Assembly (NCBI RefSeq): GCF_000004825.1
Contig: NW_008805090.1
Location: 620,001 to 684,000 of the forward strand
Length of the DNA stretch: 64,000 bases
Direction: 5' to 3'
From: Heterostelium album PN500
Lineage: Eukaryota > Evosea > Eumycetozoa > Acytosteliales > Acytosteliaceae
The notes beneath the pieces are model-generated. The model did not search any database and had not been told where the DNA came from. It saw only the letters and a program-made list of their open reading frames with translations. Numbering within the stretch: position 1 is the first letter of the stretch; each line of letters opens with the position of its first letter. This document shows, piece by piece, positions 22,715 through 33,935 of this stretch. Both the position numbers and the translations under genes were made by a program.

Positions 22715-24538
22715 TTATCTCTTTTCTCTGTGAAGATAGTGTAAGCAAAGATATACCAAACCAAAGAATGCAATTGCAAAAGCTGATACGATAACCAAAT
22801 CTATACCTTTTCTGGCATCTTCCATTCCGAATTGTTCGAGGAAATCTTTTCCAGTTGGACACTGTGGCAATCCACAATCCATCTTGGTATTTTCAAATTC
22901 GTTGGCCATCATCGCTTGGAATGAGTAGTAGATAAAATTAATATATCTTAACCAACCAAATGATTTAGGAAGACTGTCAATGGTAACAAAGAAACCGGCA
23001 AACAACTGGTAGACAGTGGTGACACCTGCACCGATGGCAAACGAAGAGTCAACCTGGATAGTCAGACACGAAATAAATAGCATAAAGAAATCACCTGCGA
23101 AATGAGCCAACACCAAAATTGCCATAGCAAAGAAATAATTATCGACTCCATTGTTTAGGTCGGCAAACCAGTAGGCTATTGTTCCAAGAATGAATGCAGT
23201 GATAATACAAGCCAGACACTCGAAAAACATCATGGCTAAATAGTAGGGAAGAGTATGATAGAGACGTGCTGCTCTCTCGGCGTTGAAAAGAGTACGTTTG
23301 GAAATGAACAAACTGATGGAACAAAATGGTTGGAGAACCATGTTAATGACTAAATAGAACAAAACTGCTGCTCTGCTTTGCATTCCTTTAGCAGTGTAAG
23401 AGAGATTGGCAAAACAAGCACCGAAAAGCAGACCTACAAAAGCAGCCACAACAAAACGGATGATGGAATTCGATGGATTACGAAGAAAATCGCGACCAGT
23501 ACGCTTCCACAACACCAAGAATTGAGTGAACAACCCATTGTTGTAGGCGGAACTATATTTCTTTGGTCCACGACTGGCTCCGACATCTGCTCCAAGTCTG
23601 GCGTTGACTTCTGCAACCTGTGCTGAATAACTGTCGGCTAGACGGTCACCAACTTCATTGGCACGACCATTCTCCTTGATTTGCGTAACCGCATCCAATA
23701 TATAGTCTGCTGGATTCGTTTGTTCTGGGAAAGGATAACCGAGATCGACGAAATGATTGACTGGATCGGATCCATAGTAAACCAATCGACCTTCACTCAA
23801 AACCAGCACCTTGGTAAAGAGACGATAGATCTCAGAACGTGGCTGATGAATTGTGCAGATGACAGTTACATTTTTGTCCTGTGTCAGCTCGACTAGTGTT
23901 TTCATTACGGCCATGGCAGAGGTTGTATCGAGACCGGATGTCGGTTCGTCTAGCAACATAATCGACGGAGAAGTGACCAATCCACATCCAATGGTGACAC
24001 GACGCTTCTCACCACCGGACAAACCTCTTACGTGAATTCCACCTGGCAACATTCCACCTATTTTCATATCGGCACGATGAGTTAGTCCGATTTGTTCCAA
24101 CACTGATTGAATACGCTCTTCCTTTTCACGGTTGGTCCATGACGATGGCAATTTCAAATCTGCATAGAATCTGAGTGTTTCACGTACGGTAATAGTTGGT
24201 AACAAGATGTCCTCTTGGACGACGTAGGAACAAAGACGCTTGTACTCTTCATCGAATGGCTCACCATTAATTAAAACGGTACCTGTGATATCTCCGCTCT
24301 CCTTACGATTAGCCAGAATGTCCAATAATGTTGTCTTACCAGATCCTGATGGACCGAAAACAGCTACCAATTCTCCTGGTGAAACTGTTCCATTTATATT
24401 CTTGAGGAGCTGCATTTTTTTCTTCTTGTGGGTGACCTCATAGGAGAGATCTTGAAATGTCAGAGTGACCGACTTTCTCAACTCTCTCTGTGACTTTGAT
24501 TTTTTAATCTTGACATTTTCTGAATCTACTCCAGACAT
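22715..24538 (-). CDS. ABCG-family half-transporter
   Basis: A single-exon gene of 607 residues in the reverse order typical of ABCG/White proteins: ATPase first, membrane domain second. Walker A is GPSGSGKT at residues 62-69, the ABC signature LSGGEKRR at 173-180, Walker B IMLLDEP at 193-199, and the switch His in TIHQP near 231. The C-terminal half has about six membrane segments (for example NSIIRFVVAAFVGLLFGACF) and ends in a short basic tail. One ATPase and one membrane domain mean it must dimerise. Family members export lipids, sterols or drugs in plasma or vesicle membranes; the substrate is not readable here. The start at 24538 gives a soluble basic N terminus, normal for the family. 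Confidence 0.95.
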   Translation of the reverse strand: MSGVDSENVKIKKSKSQRELRKSVTLTFQDLSYEVTHKKKKMQLLKNINGTVSPGELVAVFGPSGSGKTTLLDILANRKESGDITGTVLINGEPFDEEYKRLCSYVVQEDILLPTITVRETLRFYADLKLPSSWTNREKEERIQSVLEQIGLTHRADMKIGGMLPGGIHVRGLSGGEKRRVTIGCGLVTSPSIMLLDEPTSGLDTTSAMAVMKTLVELTQDKNVTVICTIHQPRSEIYRLFTKVLVLSEGRLVYYGSDPVNHFVDLGYPFPEQTNPADYILDAVTQIKENGRANEVGDRLADSYSAQVAEVNARLGADVGASRGPKKYSSAYNNGLFTQFLVLWKRTGRDFLRNPSNSIIRFVVAAFVGLLFGACFANLSYTAKGMQSRAAVLFYLVINMVLQPFCSISLFISKRTLFNAERAARLYHTLPYYLAMMFFECLACIITAFILGTIAYWFADLNNGVDNYFFAMAILVLAHFAGDFFMLFISCLTIQVDSSFAIGAGVTTVYQLFAGFFVTIDSLPKSFGWLRYINFIYYSFQAMMANEFENTKMDCGLPQCPTGKDFLEQFGMEDARKGIDLVIVSAFAIAFFGLVYLCLHYLHREKR

Positions 24539-25276
24539 TTCAATGGTATGATTTATTTTCCATATTTTATTTTTTTTATGATATTGGTAAAATAATCTAA
24601 TACTACTACAATATTTTATTTGTTAATTTATTTACACTGCAAAAATATAATAAATCTAATAATAAGGATATAATACAAATATAATATTACAAATAATAAA
24701 TAATAACAATGTGTTGACTATTGTAAAATTGAATGGATTGAACTGGATTCAAATCTCACACCTCTCAAAGTAGAGTTTCTGTATGTTGAGTGTATTTTGT
24801 TTATTTTTATTTTCTATTTTTTTCTTGTTTGTGGTATTGATAGACACAAAAGGGCTATGGTGTTTGTTTTCCTCAACAGCTAAACAATTTTTTATTAATA
24901 GTTTGGTGGTAGGCTTTTCACAATTTTTCTGATGATAAATTTACACAAGATGTGGTTGTGGTAGCATTTTGCAAGAAAGATTTTAAAATAGATGACCATA
25001 AAATTTTTATGAAAACTGTTTGACATAGATATTTTTGTTTTACAAAATCAATGCATTTTAAAAAAATTTGCTATTTTTCGATCAAAAAAAATAAACCAAA
25101 GGTGACCACCCAAACCGGTTTTGTGGTAACAATTTTTTTCATCACAAAAAGTTCAACACTGGTTAGCAAATTTTTGAAAAATTTTACAATAAAATAATCC
25201 ATCTCTCTTAAAGTTGTTAAAAACTTTATCATTTTGAAGATTGCAAATTTCTCTCTTTATTTTATTGGTCCAAATC
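24539..25276. other. Intergenic, AT-rich
   Basis: About 740 bases upstream of the ABCG gene and downstream of the small Cys-rich gene. It should hold the ABCG promoter. A short patch near 25100 (GGTGACCACCC) is more GC-rich; nothing is recognised. Confidence 0.6.
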
Positions 25277-25732
25277 CTATTTTCGATTTTGTTTTTGTTG
25301 ATGTTGATTTTTATCTTGTCGAAAAGGCGCCACATTGACATTTACCTTATTGGTTGTTGTCACTTGTTGTGTTCCACTATTGAAATAACAGTAAATTGGA
25401 CATATCAAACTCTGAATTATTGTTATACTTTTCTCGGGTAGTTTTACTCTACATTGATCCCCACCATATCCAAATACACCTAACAAACAATTCCAGGTTC
25501 AATATTATTATTATAATAATAATTTTTTTTTTAAAGCTACTTTGTATAACTTACAACCAGGAAAACAAGGACAAAGTTTACTTGATGACGATGAAGATGA
25601 TGAATAGTCAACATTTTTCTTTTCTCCATGTAAATGTCTTTGATTTATACTCGGTGTAGCAAAACAATAGTTTAGCAGCAGTAATAGCAGTAATAGTGAT
25701 ATTGGGATTGAATTTATTTTTAATTTCATCAT
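25277..25732 (-). CDS. Small secreted Cys-rich protein with EGF-like core
   Basis: Two minus-strand exons, 25555-25732 and 25277-25479, give 126 residues. The GTAAGT donor and TTTGTTAG acceptor keep phase 1. A signal peptide (MMKLKINSIPISLLLLLLLL) is followed by a Ser run, then CPCFPGCVFGYGGDQC, which has the spacing of the end of an EGF-like module and is split by the intron. A second Cys pair (CPIYC) and a basic Gln/Lys-rich tail follow. It is probably secreted. Function is unknown. Confidence 0.55.
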
Positions 25733-26368
25733 CTATTCGATAAAATAACTCTCTACCTTTTTTTTTAAATCTTTTACTACTATAACTATTTTATTGACAA
25801 AAAACAAATGATAAAATTTTAATAATGTGTGTTGAAAATAAATTGATTTATTTGATCATTTTATTTGCAAATATAACTATTAATATTTCATAGTATTTTT
25901 TTTTTAAAAAAACGGGGTTTAAACTTCGTTACTTCTTTTCTTACTTGTCAATCAACTAGTTGATTTCTTTGTCTATATTAGGAATGGACTGAAATTAAAG
26001 TAAGTGACGGAGTGTTGCAATATGAACAAAATAAATTGAAAAGAGAGTGCGGCGTGATCATGGTCATTTCATTAACAAAAACATGCATAATTTTATTAAA
26101 ATCTATTTTTTTTTTTACGATTTTTTTTTTTTTTTTTGATAATTTTATTAATGTTCAAGATAAATGATGAACCAATTTTGTAAAAATAAATAATAAACTA
26201 CACATCTTCACAAATAACATCACACCTCACTCATTACTTTACACTCTTTTTTAAATATCTACATATATTTAGTGTATTGTTTAGACAACAAGTTAGTTAA
26301 TCCTCGATTTGTTACAAATACTTACATTTATATCAACATTTAAAATTCAATACAAACAATAATTAATC
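25733..26368. promoter_or_regulatory. Divergent intergenic region upstream of cycloartenol synthase
   Basis: About 640 bases between divergent start codons, with T runs at about 26105-26140 and a C-rich CATCACACCTCACTC patch near 26220. It should hold both promoters. No sterol response element can be named. Confidence 0.5.
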
Positions 26369-28553
26369 ATGTCTTGGACACTTGATGTTGATCGTGGTAG
26401 ACAAACTTGGAGATACTCAAAAGAGGTCAATCCAAACCCAAAGCCAGTGGATGTACATCTCCTAAATCTTCAGGAGCCTGTATGTATTTGTTTGAAGCAA
26501 AAGATAGAAATAGAACAACAACAACAACTAATAAACTAAATTAAATTAATTATTAATTACTTAGGGTACATTCTGTCCAAAAGGTTGTAATATGACACCA
26601 GCAAAATCACCACAGGAATCAATTACCAAAGCTGTTCAATATTTTACACAGGTTCAAACTGAAGATGGTCATTGGGCAGGTGACTATGGTGGACCGATGT
26701 TTTTGTTGCCAGGTCTCGTCATCACTTGTTATGTCACTGGCTACAAGCTACCAGAACCACACGTACAAGAGATCATCCGTTATCTCTTGAACCGTCAGAA
26801 TCCAAAGGATGGCGGTTGGGGATTGCACATTGAAGCACATTCCGACATCTTTGGTACCGCTCTTCAGTATGTCTCGCTGCGTCTTCTCGGATTGCCAGTT
26901 GATCACCCAGGTGTAGAGCGTGCCAGAAAGTTCCTTCGCGACAACGGTGGTGCAACCGGTATTCCATCGTGGGGTAAGTTCTGGTTAGCAACACTCAACG
27001 TCTATTCCTGGGATGGCTTGAATCCAATCCCCATTGAATTTTGGTTGCTCCCTTATTCCGTTCCCATTTGTCCGGGTCGTTGGTGGTGCCATTGCCGTAT
27101 GGTATACCTCCCAATGTCTTATTTATACGCACGTCGTACAACAGCTGCAGAAACCCCTTTGATTCGTGAGCTCCGTAAAGAACTCTACGTCACACCCTAC
27201 TCTGAAATCAATTGGCCAGCTCAACGCGATCATATCAACAAGTTGGACATGTACGCACCACACTCTTACTTGTTGAAGAGTGTCAACGGTGCGCTTAATC
27301 TCTACGAACGTATGCATTCCAAATGGTTGCGTGATAAAGCAATCGATTTCACATTCGATCACATTCGTTTCGAAGATGAACAAACCAAGTACATAGATAT
27401 CGGACCGGTCAACAAGACATTGAATATGTTGGTGGTATGGGATCGTGAAGGACAATCACCCAATTTCTTCAAGCATGCCGATCGTCTCTATGATTATCTT
27501 TGGTTAGCATCGGACGGAATGAAAATGCAGGGATACAACGGTTCACAACTGTGGGACACTGCATTCACTATCCAGGCATTCGTAGAGTCGGGAATCTCGC
27601 ATCAATTCCCAGAGGCAATGCGTATGGCCAATCATTATCTCGACATCACACAGGTGCCTGACAATGCACCCGACGGTTATTTCCGTCATATCTCCAAAGG
27701 AGCATGGCCATTCTCAACAGTGGATCACGGTTGGCCAATTTCTGACTGCACAGCCGAGGGAATCAAAGCAGCACTCGCCCTCCGTTCACTTCCAAACATC
27801 GTTCCAATCTCGTTGGATCGTGTAGCCGAGGGTGTAAACGTGATTCTCTCACTTCAAAACAGCGATGGTGGATGGGCATCCTACGAGAACAAACGTGGAC
27901 CAAATTGGTTGGAGTTGTTCAACCCATCTGAAGTCTTCCAAAACATCATGATTGACTATAGTTATGTTGAATGCTCTGCCGCTTGTATCCAAGCAATGTC
28001 ATCATTCTTGAAGCATGCACCGGAGCACCCTCGCGCCCGTGAGATTCGTCGTTCTATTGATCGTGGTATCAAATTCATCAAGTCGATTCAGAGGGACGAT
28101 GGTTCATGGCTTGGATCATGGGGTATCTGCTTCACCTATGGTACATGGTTCGGTGTTGAAGGTTTGGTTGCAAGCGGTGAACCACTCAACTCACCACACC
28201 TAGTGAAAGCATGCAAATTCCTCATTTCCAAGCAGCGTGAGGACGGTGGTTGGGGAGAGTCGTTCCGTTCCAACGTCACCAAGAACTACGTACAACACGA
28301 GCAATCACAGATAGTCAACACCGGTTGGGCATTACTCTCGTTGATGGCAGCCAAGTATCCAGATCGTGAACCAATAGAGCGTGGTATCAAATATTTGATC
28401 TCCAAGCAGTATCCAAACGGTGACTTCCCACAAGAATCAATCATCGGTGTATTTAATTTCAATTGTATGATCAGTTATTCGAATTACAAGAATATCTTCC
28501 CACTTTGGGCAATTTCAAGATACAACAATATCTACTTAAAATCTAAAATTTAA
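26369..28553 (+). CDS. cas1: Cycloartenol synthase (oxidosqualene cyclase)
   Basis: Two exons: 26369-26479 and 26565-28553 (GTATGT donor, ACTTAG acceptor, phase 0); 699 residues. It cyclises 2,3-oxidosqualene in the first ring-forming step of sterol synthesis on ER membranes. The catalytic Asp is in SDCTAEG (D431), and several QW-type repeats such as DGGWG and DGSWLGSWG are present. Three positions that separate cycloartenol from lanosterol synthases match the plant type: Tyr in GYNGSQLWDTAF (Y361, plant Y410), His in HGWPISD (H425, plant H477) and Ile (I429, plant I481). Dictyostelids are known to make sterols through cycloartenol. Length is slightly shorter than the plant enzyme (about 760) because the N terminus is short. 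Confidence 0.95.
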
Positions 28554-29213
28554 ATCAAAAAAAAATAAAATAAAATGATCTAAAATTATTATTTTATTTA
28601 TTTTTTTAAAAAAAAGAATAAATAATATTTGTTGTTTAAAATCTGTTATTCTTTATTTGTATTGTTATTATTTTTATATTTAATAAATCATATAATTAAA
28701 AATCACACACACACACACATCATAAATTATTATTATTTTATTTTTAAATTAAAAAAATGATAGCACAAATTAAAGAGAAATATTAAAAAAGTGTTCTGTT
28801 ACATCATCAAAATAGAAAGAATGATTATCTTTTATTCAATGAGAAAATGACATTGGATACCCACACCAATAACAACAATTGGATATTAGATAGTTCAAAA
28901 ATCATTATTACTTCTTTAAGATTCATTGATTATTACTATCAATTGGATTATTCTTTAATTTTTAGATTAAATGATCCTTTTTACTCCATACCCATCAGTA
29001 TGTCAATATTTATTTATTTTAATATAATATATATTAAATTATAATTTTTTAATTAAATATCTTTAAATAGATACTACCTTTTATTGATTTTTGTTATTTA
29101 ATTTATAAACATATATTTTTATTCATTTTTGAATCTATATTTATTTTATTCATTTATTTAGATAAAGAGAGAAAAGAAAATATATTTTTTTTTTAAAAAG
29201 AAATATATAGAAA
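28554..29213. other. Intergenic, AT-rich
   Basis: About 660 bases between two plus-strand genes; a short CA repeat lies at about 28705-28720. An open frame at 28847-29044 has no Cys or domain pattern and was judged chance. Confidence 0.6.
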
Positions 29214-30836
29214 ATGATTTGGAAAACTAAAAATCTAATATATATATTATTAATTTATATTAGTTTAAATTTAATATATGTAGATGCAAAAGGTATTGTT
29301 GAAAATAAAATAAATAATTACTATTCTAATTTTTTCTAACAAACACTTAAAGAAAATGATATTTTTGATTCATTTACTAAAAATATGCCAAGATATAATT
29401 TGGCTAGACAAAAAGTATCGAGTGAATTCAATTTGGATAATAAGAACTATGTAGAGTCTTTAATAGTTTTAAGTTTTCCAGGTATAATTACTGCTGTAGT
29501 TGTGTTAATAGTTGGATGTATTGTCATGGTCATGAGAAGTTACATCAGTTGTACCAAAGCTCCAAAGGAACCAGAGCTTCCACCAGGTGTTGTATTTGAC
29601 GACGTTGCCACTTTTGATACCAACTCTATGTTGGATTTCGAATATAAGTATCCTAAATCTTATAAATCTCCTGCTTGTCTTAGACTAGTAAAATTTTTCT
29701 TATTTTTAATTATTGTAACTACTTTGTAAGTTGAAAAACAACAAATATTTGAAATAGTGAAAACATTAATATTAATGTTATCTTTATAAAAAATTAGGGT
29801 TGGAGCCATATTAGGATTGACATCAAATAGTTTAGTTAGTAAAGAGGTGAATGGATTTTTCTCTACAATTGAAAAATCAACAAAGGAAGCAAGAGATGTT
29901 GTATATTTTGTAAAGGGAGGTTTGGCTGGTTCAGTTGATAATGCAGGCTCTGTTGTTGACAATTTGAATGCTCTGGTATCAGAGGTTAGCGATGCTTATC
30001 AATCATCAAGAAAGGCTAGAATCTGTGAATCCAACTTGAATACCTTGAGAGAAACCATTATTACTATGGGATACATCATTGCGATTCTTGCATGTGGATG
30101 TGGTGTATTTGGTGTTGTTAATGGAAAGTCTTGGTCATTTATGTTTCTTACCCAAATGGCATTGTTAACCATATGTGTCTCTCTTCTCGGTCTTGGTTTA
30201 CATCTTCCTCTCTCTGCTGGTTCCGACGACTTGTGTTCCAATCTCAATCAATATGTCAATACACACCAACCATCTGTATGGATGTCCAATTGGTTGAATT
30301 GTACTTCCTCACCAGAGAGTATTGCTGCAGTCGACTATGCACAGGCCAATGTTAATAAACTGCTCGAACTGCTCAATACTTACACTCAAGAGTATCTACA
30401 ACAGACCTATACAATGGAAAATATTGCAACTCTAAGAATTGCTGCGCTCAGAGCACAGCTACCAATTGAAGTGATTCCCCAATTTGATGCACTGTTTGAT
30501 AAAGATTCTATCAAAGCAATTACATCGCTTCCTAAACTGATACAGATTGGTAACTGCAAGTATATATATGATTCTGTAAAGAAGATCAGGGACGACTACT
30601 GTGGCGATATCATTTCCAACGTAAACAAAATCATCTTTTCAGAGATTTTGATCGCTGCGATATGGGTGCCTGGTTTCATTTTTGCACTGATCTATTCGAA
30701 ACAAAATGATGAAGACGATATCTCAACTGCCAATAGAAACAATAGAAATGATAACAACAACATGAGATCTCCCAACTTCCAATCATCATCACCACCACCA
30801 CAAGAAATGGTGAACATGAACAACAATAATAATTAA
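29214..30836 (+). CDS. Five-TM membrane protein, tweety/prominin-like
   Basis: Exons 29214-29292, 29353-29725 and 29798-30836 give 496 residues, with consistent phases. A signal peptide (exon 1) is followed by five hydrophobic segments: FPGIITAVVVLIVGCIVMVM, LRLVKFFLFLIIVTTL continuing into the next exon, IITMGYIIAILACGCGVFG, FLTQMALLTICVSLLGLGL and, late, ILIAAIWVPGFIFALIYS. Two long lumenal or extracellular loops lie between TM2-TM3 and TM4-TM5, the second with several Cys. This signal-plus-five-TM, two-large-loop plan is that of the tweety homologue (TTYH) and prominin families, so ion or lipid handling at membrane protrusions is possible. Sequence similarity by eye is weak. The tail is Asn/Ser/Pro-rich. 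Confidence 0.5.
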
Positions 30837-31740
30837 AATAATAATAATAATAATAATAACATACATACCATTATGATAAAAAAAACCACCAACATCCATA
30901 TAAATCAAAATTTTAAAATAAAAAAAACAATTAATATTATTTAAACAGCAGGTGACACCTCATCTCTCTACAATGAATATTACATTGTTGTTGTATTTGA
31001 TTAACGTTTTTCTGTTTTATATTTGATTATAATTTTTTTTTTAATGTATTATCATTATTATAAACATAAAAAAAAAACAAATATTTTCAAAAGTGTGGTA
31101 ACAATATTTTTAAATAAAAACTGTTTATTTTAATTTCAATCACCAAATTATGAGACACGTGATGTTATTTTACCCTCTTTGAAAGATTTCACAAAAATAT
31201 TCTACACCAGTATGCTCTACTTTGACAAAAGACAATTAAAATTTAAAGGTGATTGTGTTTGTTGTATTAATAACTACTCACATTGATGTCATAATCAAAC
31301 CACACTCACTAACCACCACACACCTAAATGTGATCTAAAGAATGAAATCTGTTAGAACAAACAATCAAATAATGAATTAATTAATAATAGAAATTGAATT
31401 CATGTTATTTAAAAGTTTCACAGCTTTTGTTATTGAATTATCATTCTTTGTTGTTTTAAAATCATCTAAACATATAATTTTTGTACCTTTATAAATATTA
31501 AACAATCATTTATTTAAAAATAGGTTGTATTATATTACTTTTCACATTGCACATAGTTTTGCAACTCTATTACCTTTAATCTCAAAAAATCAGATTAAGC
31601 TCTAATAATAACATCTTTGTTTTTTTTTAAAACAACACTTTTTATAAATAGTATTTGTGTTCAATTCAAATTCAATTCATTGTTTTTAATTATTTAAATA
31701 TCTTAAAAATTTTTATTTATTTATATATTTCTATTAAAAA
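30837..31740. other. Intergenic, AT-rich
   Basis: About 900 bases between two plus-strand genes. A C-rich patch (CACACTCACTAACCACCACACAC near 31300, shortened here) resembles G/C-box-like elements of dictyostelid promoters. No coding or RNA gene seen. Confidence 0.5.
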
Positions 31741-32340
31741 ATGTCATTAGAACTTAAAAGAATACTTGAGGAAATCATAAAGATGAATCAAAAGTCTGAC
31801 TATTCGGTGGAAGCATCCATCAGAAAGCTTTTTATTATGTGCGATATTACTATTATGGATTTTAATAAGAAAATTAATTATATAAAAGAGACTTACTCTA
31901 TAAATCATACAAAGAAAGGTCAATCCAAACAACCTTTTTTAAATTCCGACAACAATAACATTCAAAATCAAAAGAAAAGTAATTTATCAAATAGTCGTTT
32001 CACAAAAAAGAAGAATCCCAATAGAAATAGTATTGGAATGGTAATTTATAATGTAACATTGGCGCCAAGTATGTATTTAATAAAAGATAAAACAACAATA
32101 TTACAAACAATTAATATTTTTTTTTCTTTTCTAAAAATTGATTCAGTGATTCCATCTGTACTTGTGAGGGACAGTAAAACTAAAAATATTGTAACAAATA
32201 ATATTTGTGCCTACCAATCTTTTATCGACCTGATTGATAGCCTCAAAGGATATCTGATGGGTGTCATTGTAGAATTGGATATGATTAAGAGTTATTATAC
32301 ACAAGTATCTACTTTTTTAGATACTTATCAAACACTTTAA
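31741..32340 (+). CDS. Hypothetical protein, unknown
   Basis: The frame 31741-32340 is open throughout (199 residues), but 32069-32146 has the form of an intron: GTATGT donor, T-rich tract, ATTCAG acceptor, 78 nt and so divisible by three. Spliced, the product is 173 residues. The N-terminal 60 residues are helical and Lys/Glu/Ile-rich, the middle is basic and Asn/Ser-rich (for example SRFTKKKNPNRNS), and the C-terminal helix contains FIDLIDSLKGYLMG. No signal peptide, membrane segment or known domain is seen. It is tail to tail with the ITPK1 gene. Confidence 0.5.
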   Translation: MSLELKRILEEIIKMNQKSDYSVEASIRKLFIMCDITIMDFNKKINYIKETYSINHTKKGQSKQPFLNSDNNNIQNQKKSNLSNSRFTKKKNPNRNSIGMVIYNVTLAPSMYLIKDKTTILQTINIFFSFLKIDSVIPSVLVRDSKTKNIVTNNICAYQSFIDLIDSLKGYLMGVIVELDMIKSYYTQVSTFLDTYQTL

Positions 32341-32422
32341 TAATTTAAATTTTATTTATTAAATTAAATAAACAACCGACTATTTATTTATTTATTTAAA
32401 TCACTACTACTATTTTATTATT

Positions 32423-33588
32423 TTAATGTTGTTTCTTTTCTTTATATACATTTAAAATATGATCTAAAAGTATGGAATTAAAATCTGGAATACCAATGTA
32501 TCCTGGGAAATAATTTAAATCGACGATCGCAGATTTCTTTGTGGAAATGTCGGTAATCACATCGAATCCAAACAATGTAAGTCCAAGATCCTTTTGAATC
32601 TGTTTGGATATCGCAACCAAAGTATCTCTTGGTGGTATTTCAACCATTGATTCATCATATGGTTTCTCTGGTAATAATGTAGCTGGTAATGGCTGTTGAC
32701 TATCAAAATATAATGCTTCACTCTCTATATATAAATTATTATTTATTAGTAAAAGTTGAATTTAATTAATAATCATTATTTTTTTTAATTACCATTTGAA
32801 TTCATATTTCTTAATGATTTTCTATGGACAACATTCAGATAGTCGCCTACTACAAACACTTTGTAGATGATTGCATTGTGGTTGATATATTCTTGTATTA
32901 ACATGGGTGGTTTGAATTTCGATTGTCTGAGAGATGGCTCGTCGAAAAAGATTGCCATTTGATGAGATTCTTCTGATCCGCAAGCCTGTACAGTCTTGCA
33001 TACTATTGGGAATCTTATGCTTTTAAGCTGTTCACTGTAATCGGCTTGCTCCTCATTGATCACCACAAATGATGGGCATTTAACATTGAAATTAGCTGGC
33101 AACTGATTGAGTTTATCGAGCAAGTTACTCAGAGTAACTCTATCCAATACTGGTTTTTGACATTGTAGTGGATCGACTTCCACCAAACTTGGATATTTCT
33201 TTAAAATATTCTAAACAAAAAAATGAAATCGATTTGTTAATATATACTCAATTAAATAAATAAATAGATAGACAGATAGTTACTTCAATTGAAATAATAG
33301 TTTTAGTATTTTCATTATCGTTTGGATCTGACAATTCATCAGTAAATTTATGAATGACAACATCATATGGGCATACTGATGGTAGATTATTTGTTTCTAA
33401 ATCTATTGGAATACATTTTATTTTATATTTATCCCTTTTATAGTATAGTGTTAGTTTGCATTGATCAAGCACTTGTGTCGATAAACTATTTCTTACCATG
33501 CTAGTTGTACAAATTGATTCCATTTCATTTTCTCCAACTTTGACACAGACATGTAATATCCAATTGTGAAATTCTCTCTTAGCTCCAT
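32423..33588 (-). CDS. Inositol-tetrakisphosphate 1-kinase (ITPK1)
   Basis: Four minus-strand exons: 33497-33588, 33284-33434, 32793-33210 and 32423-32724; 320 residues, the family's usual size. It is an ATP-grasp kinase that phosphorylates Ins(1,3,4)P3 and Ins(3,4,5,6)P4 on the way to InsP5/InsP6. Family features visible are the N-terminal IGYYMSVSKLEK, CPYDVVIHKFTD, VCKTVQACGSEESHQMAI, LIQEYINHNAIIYKVFVVG and, near the end, FGFDVITD followed by AIVDLNYFPGY. The N-terminal IGYYM exon is joined to the next by a 62-nt intron (GTAAGA...AAAAG), which makes QLAWDKYKIKCIPIDLE; reading straight on gives no family match. InsP6 and pyrophosphates are abundant in dictyostelids. Confidence 0.88.
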
Positions 33589-33935
33589 GGTTTTTGTTTT
33601 AACTAATAAATATAATATTACAGATTTTACAAACTATATACAAAAAAAATCTTTAATTAAACAAGATTGTTTGTGACCACAGATGACCATAAAAAAAAAA
33701 AAATGTCAAAAAAAATGTCAAAAAAATCAATAATTAATTATAAAAAATAGAAGTTCAAAAGAAAAAGAGTTTTAAAAATAAAATAATAATGCATCTTATT
33801 TTATTCTTACAAAATAAATTTTATAATATAATTATTATGACATATGTATAACTGTTATTGATTTGGTTGGGATTTGTACTGTATTTTTTTTTTGTTTCGC
33901 TAAAAGTTTAAAGTTAAAAGTTTTTTTTTTTTTTT

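Noticed and set aside
28847-29044. ORF of 65 residues after cycloartenol synthase
   Set aside because: AT-rich chance frame, no signal, domain or splice partner.
32069-32146. Annotating the 78-nt in-frame stretch as certain intron
   Set aside because: Splice signals are good, but the open frame leaves both forms possible; stated as likely only.
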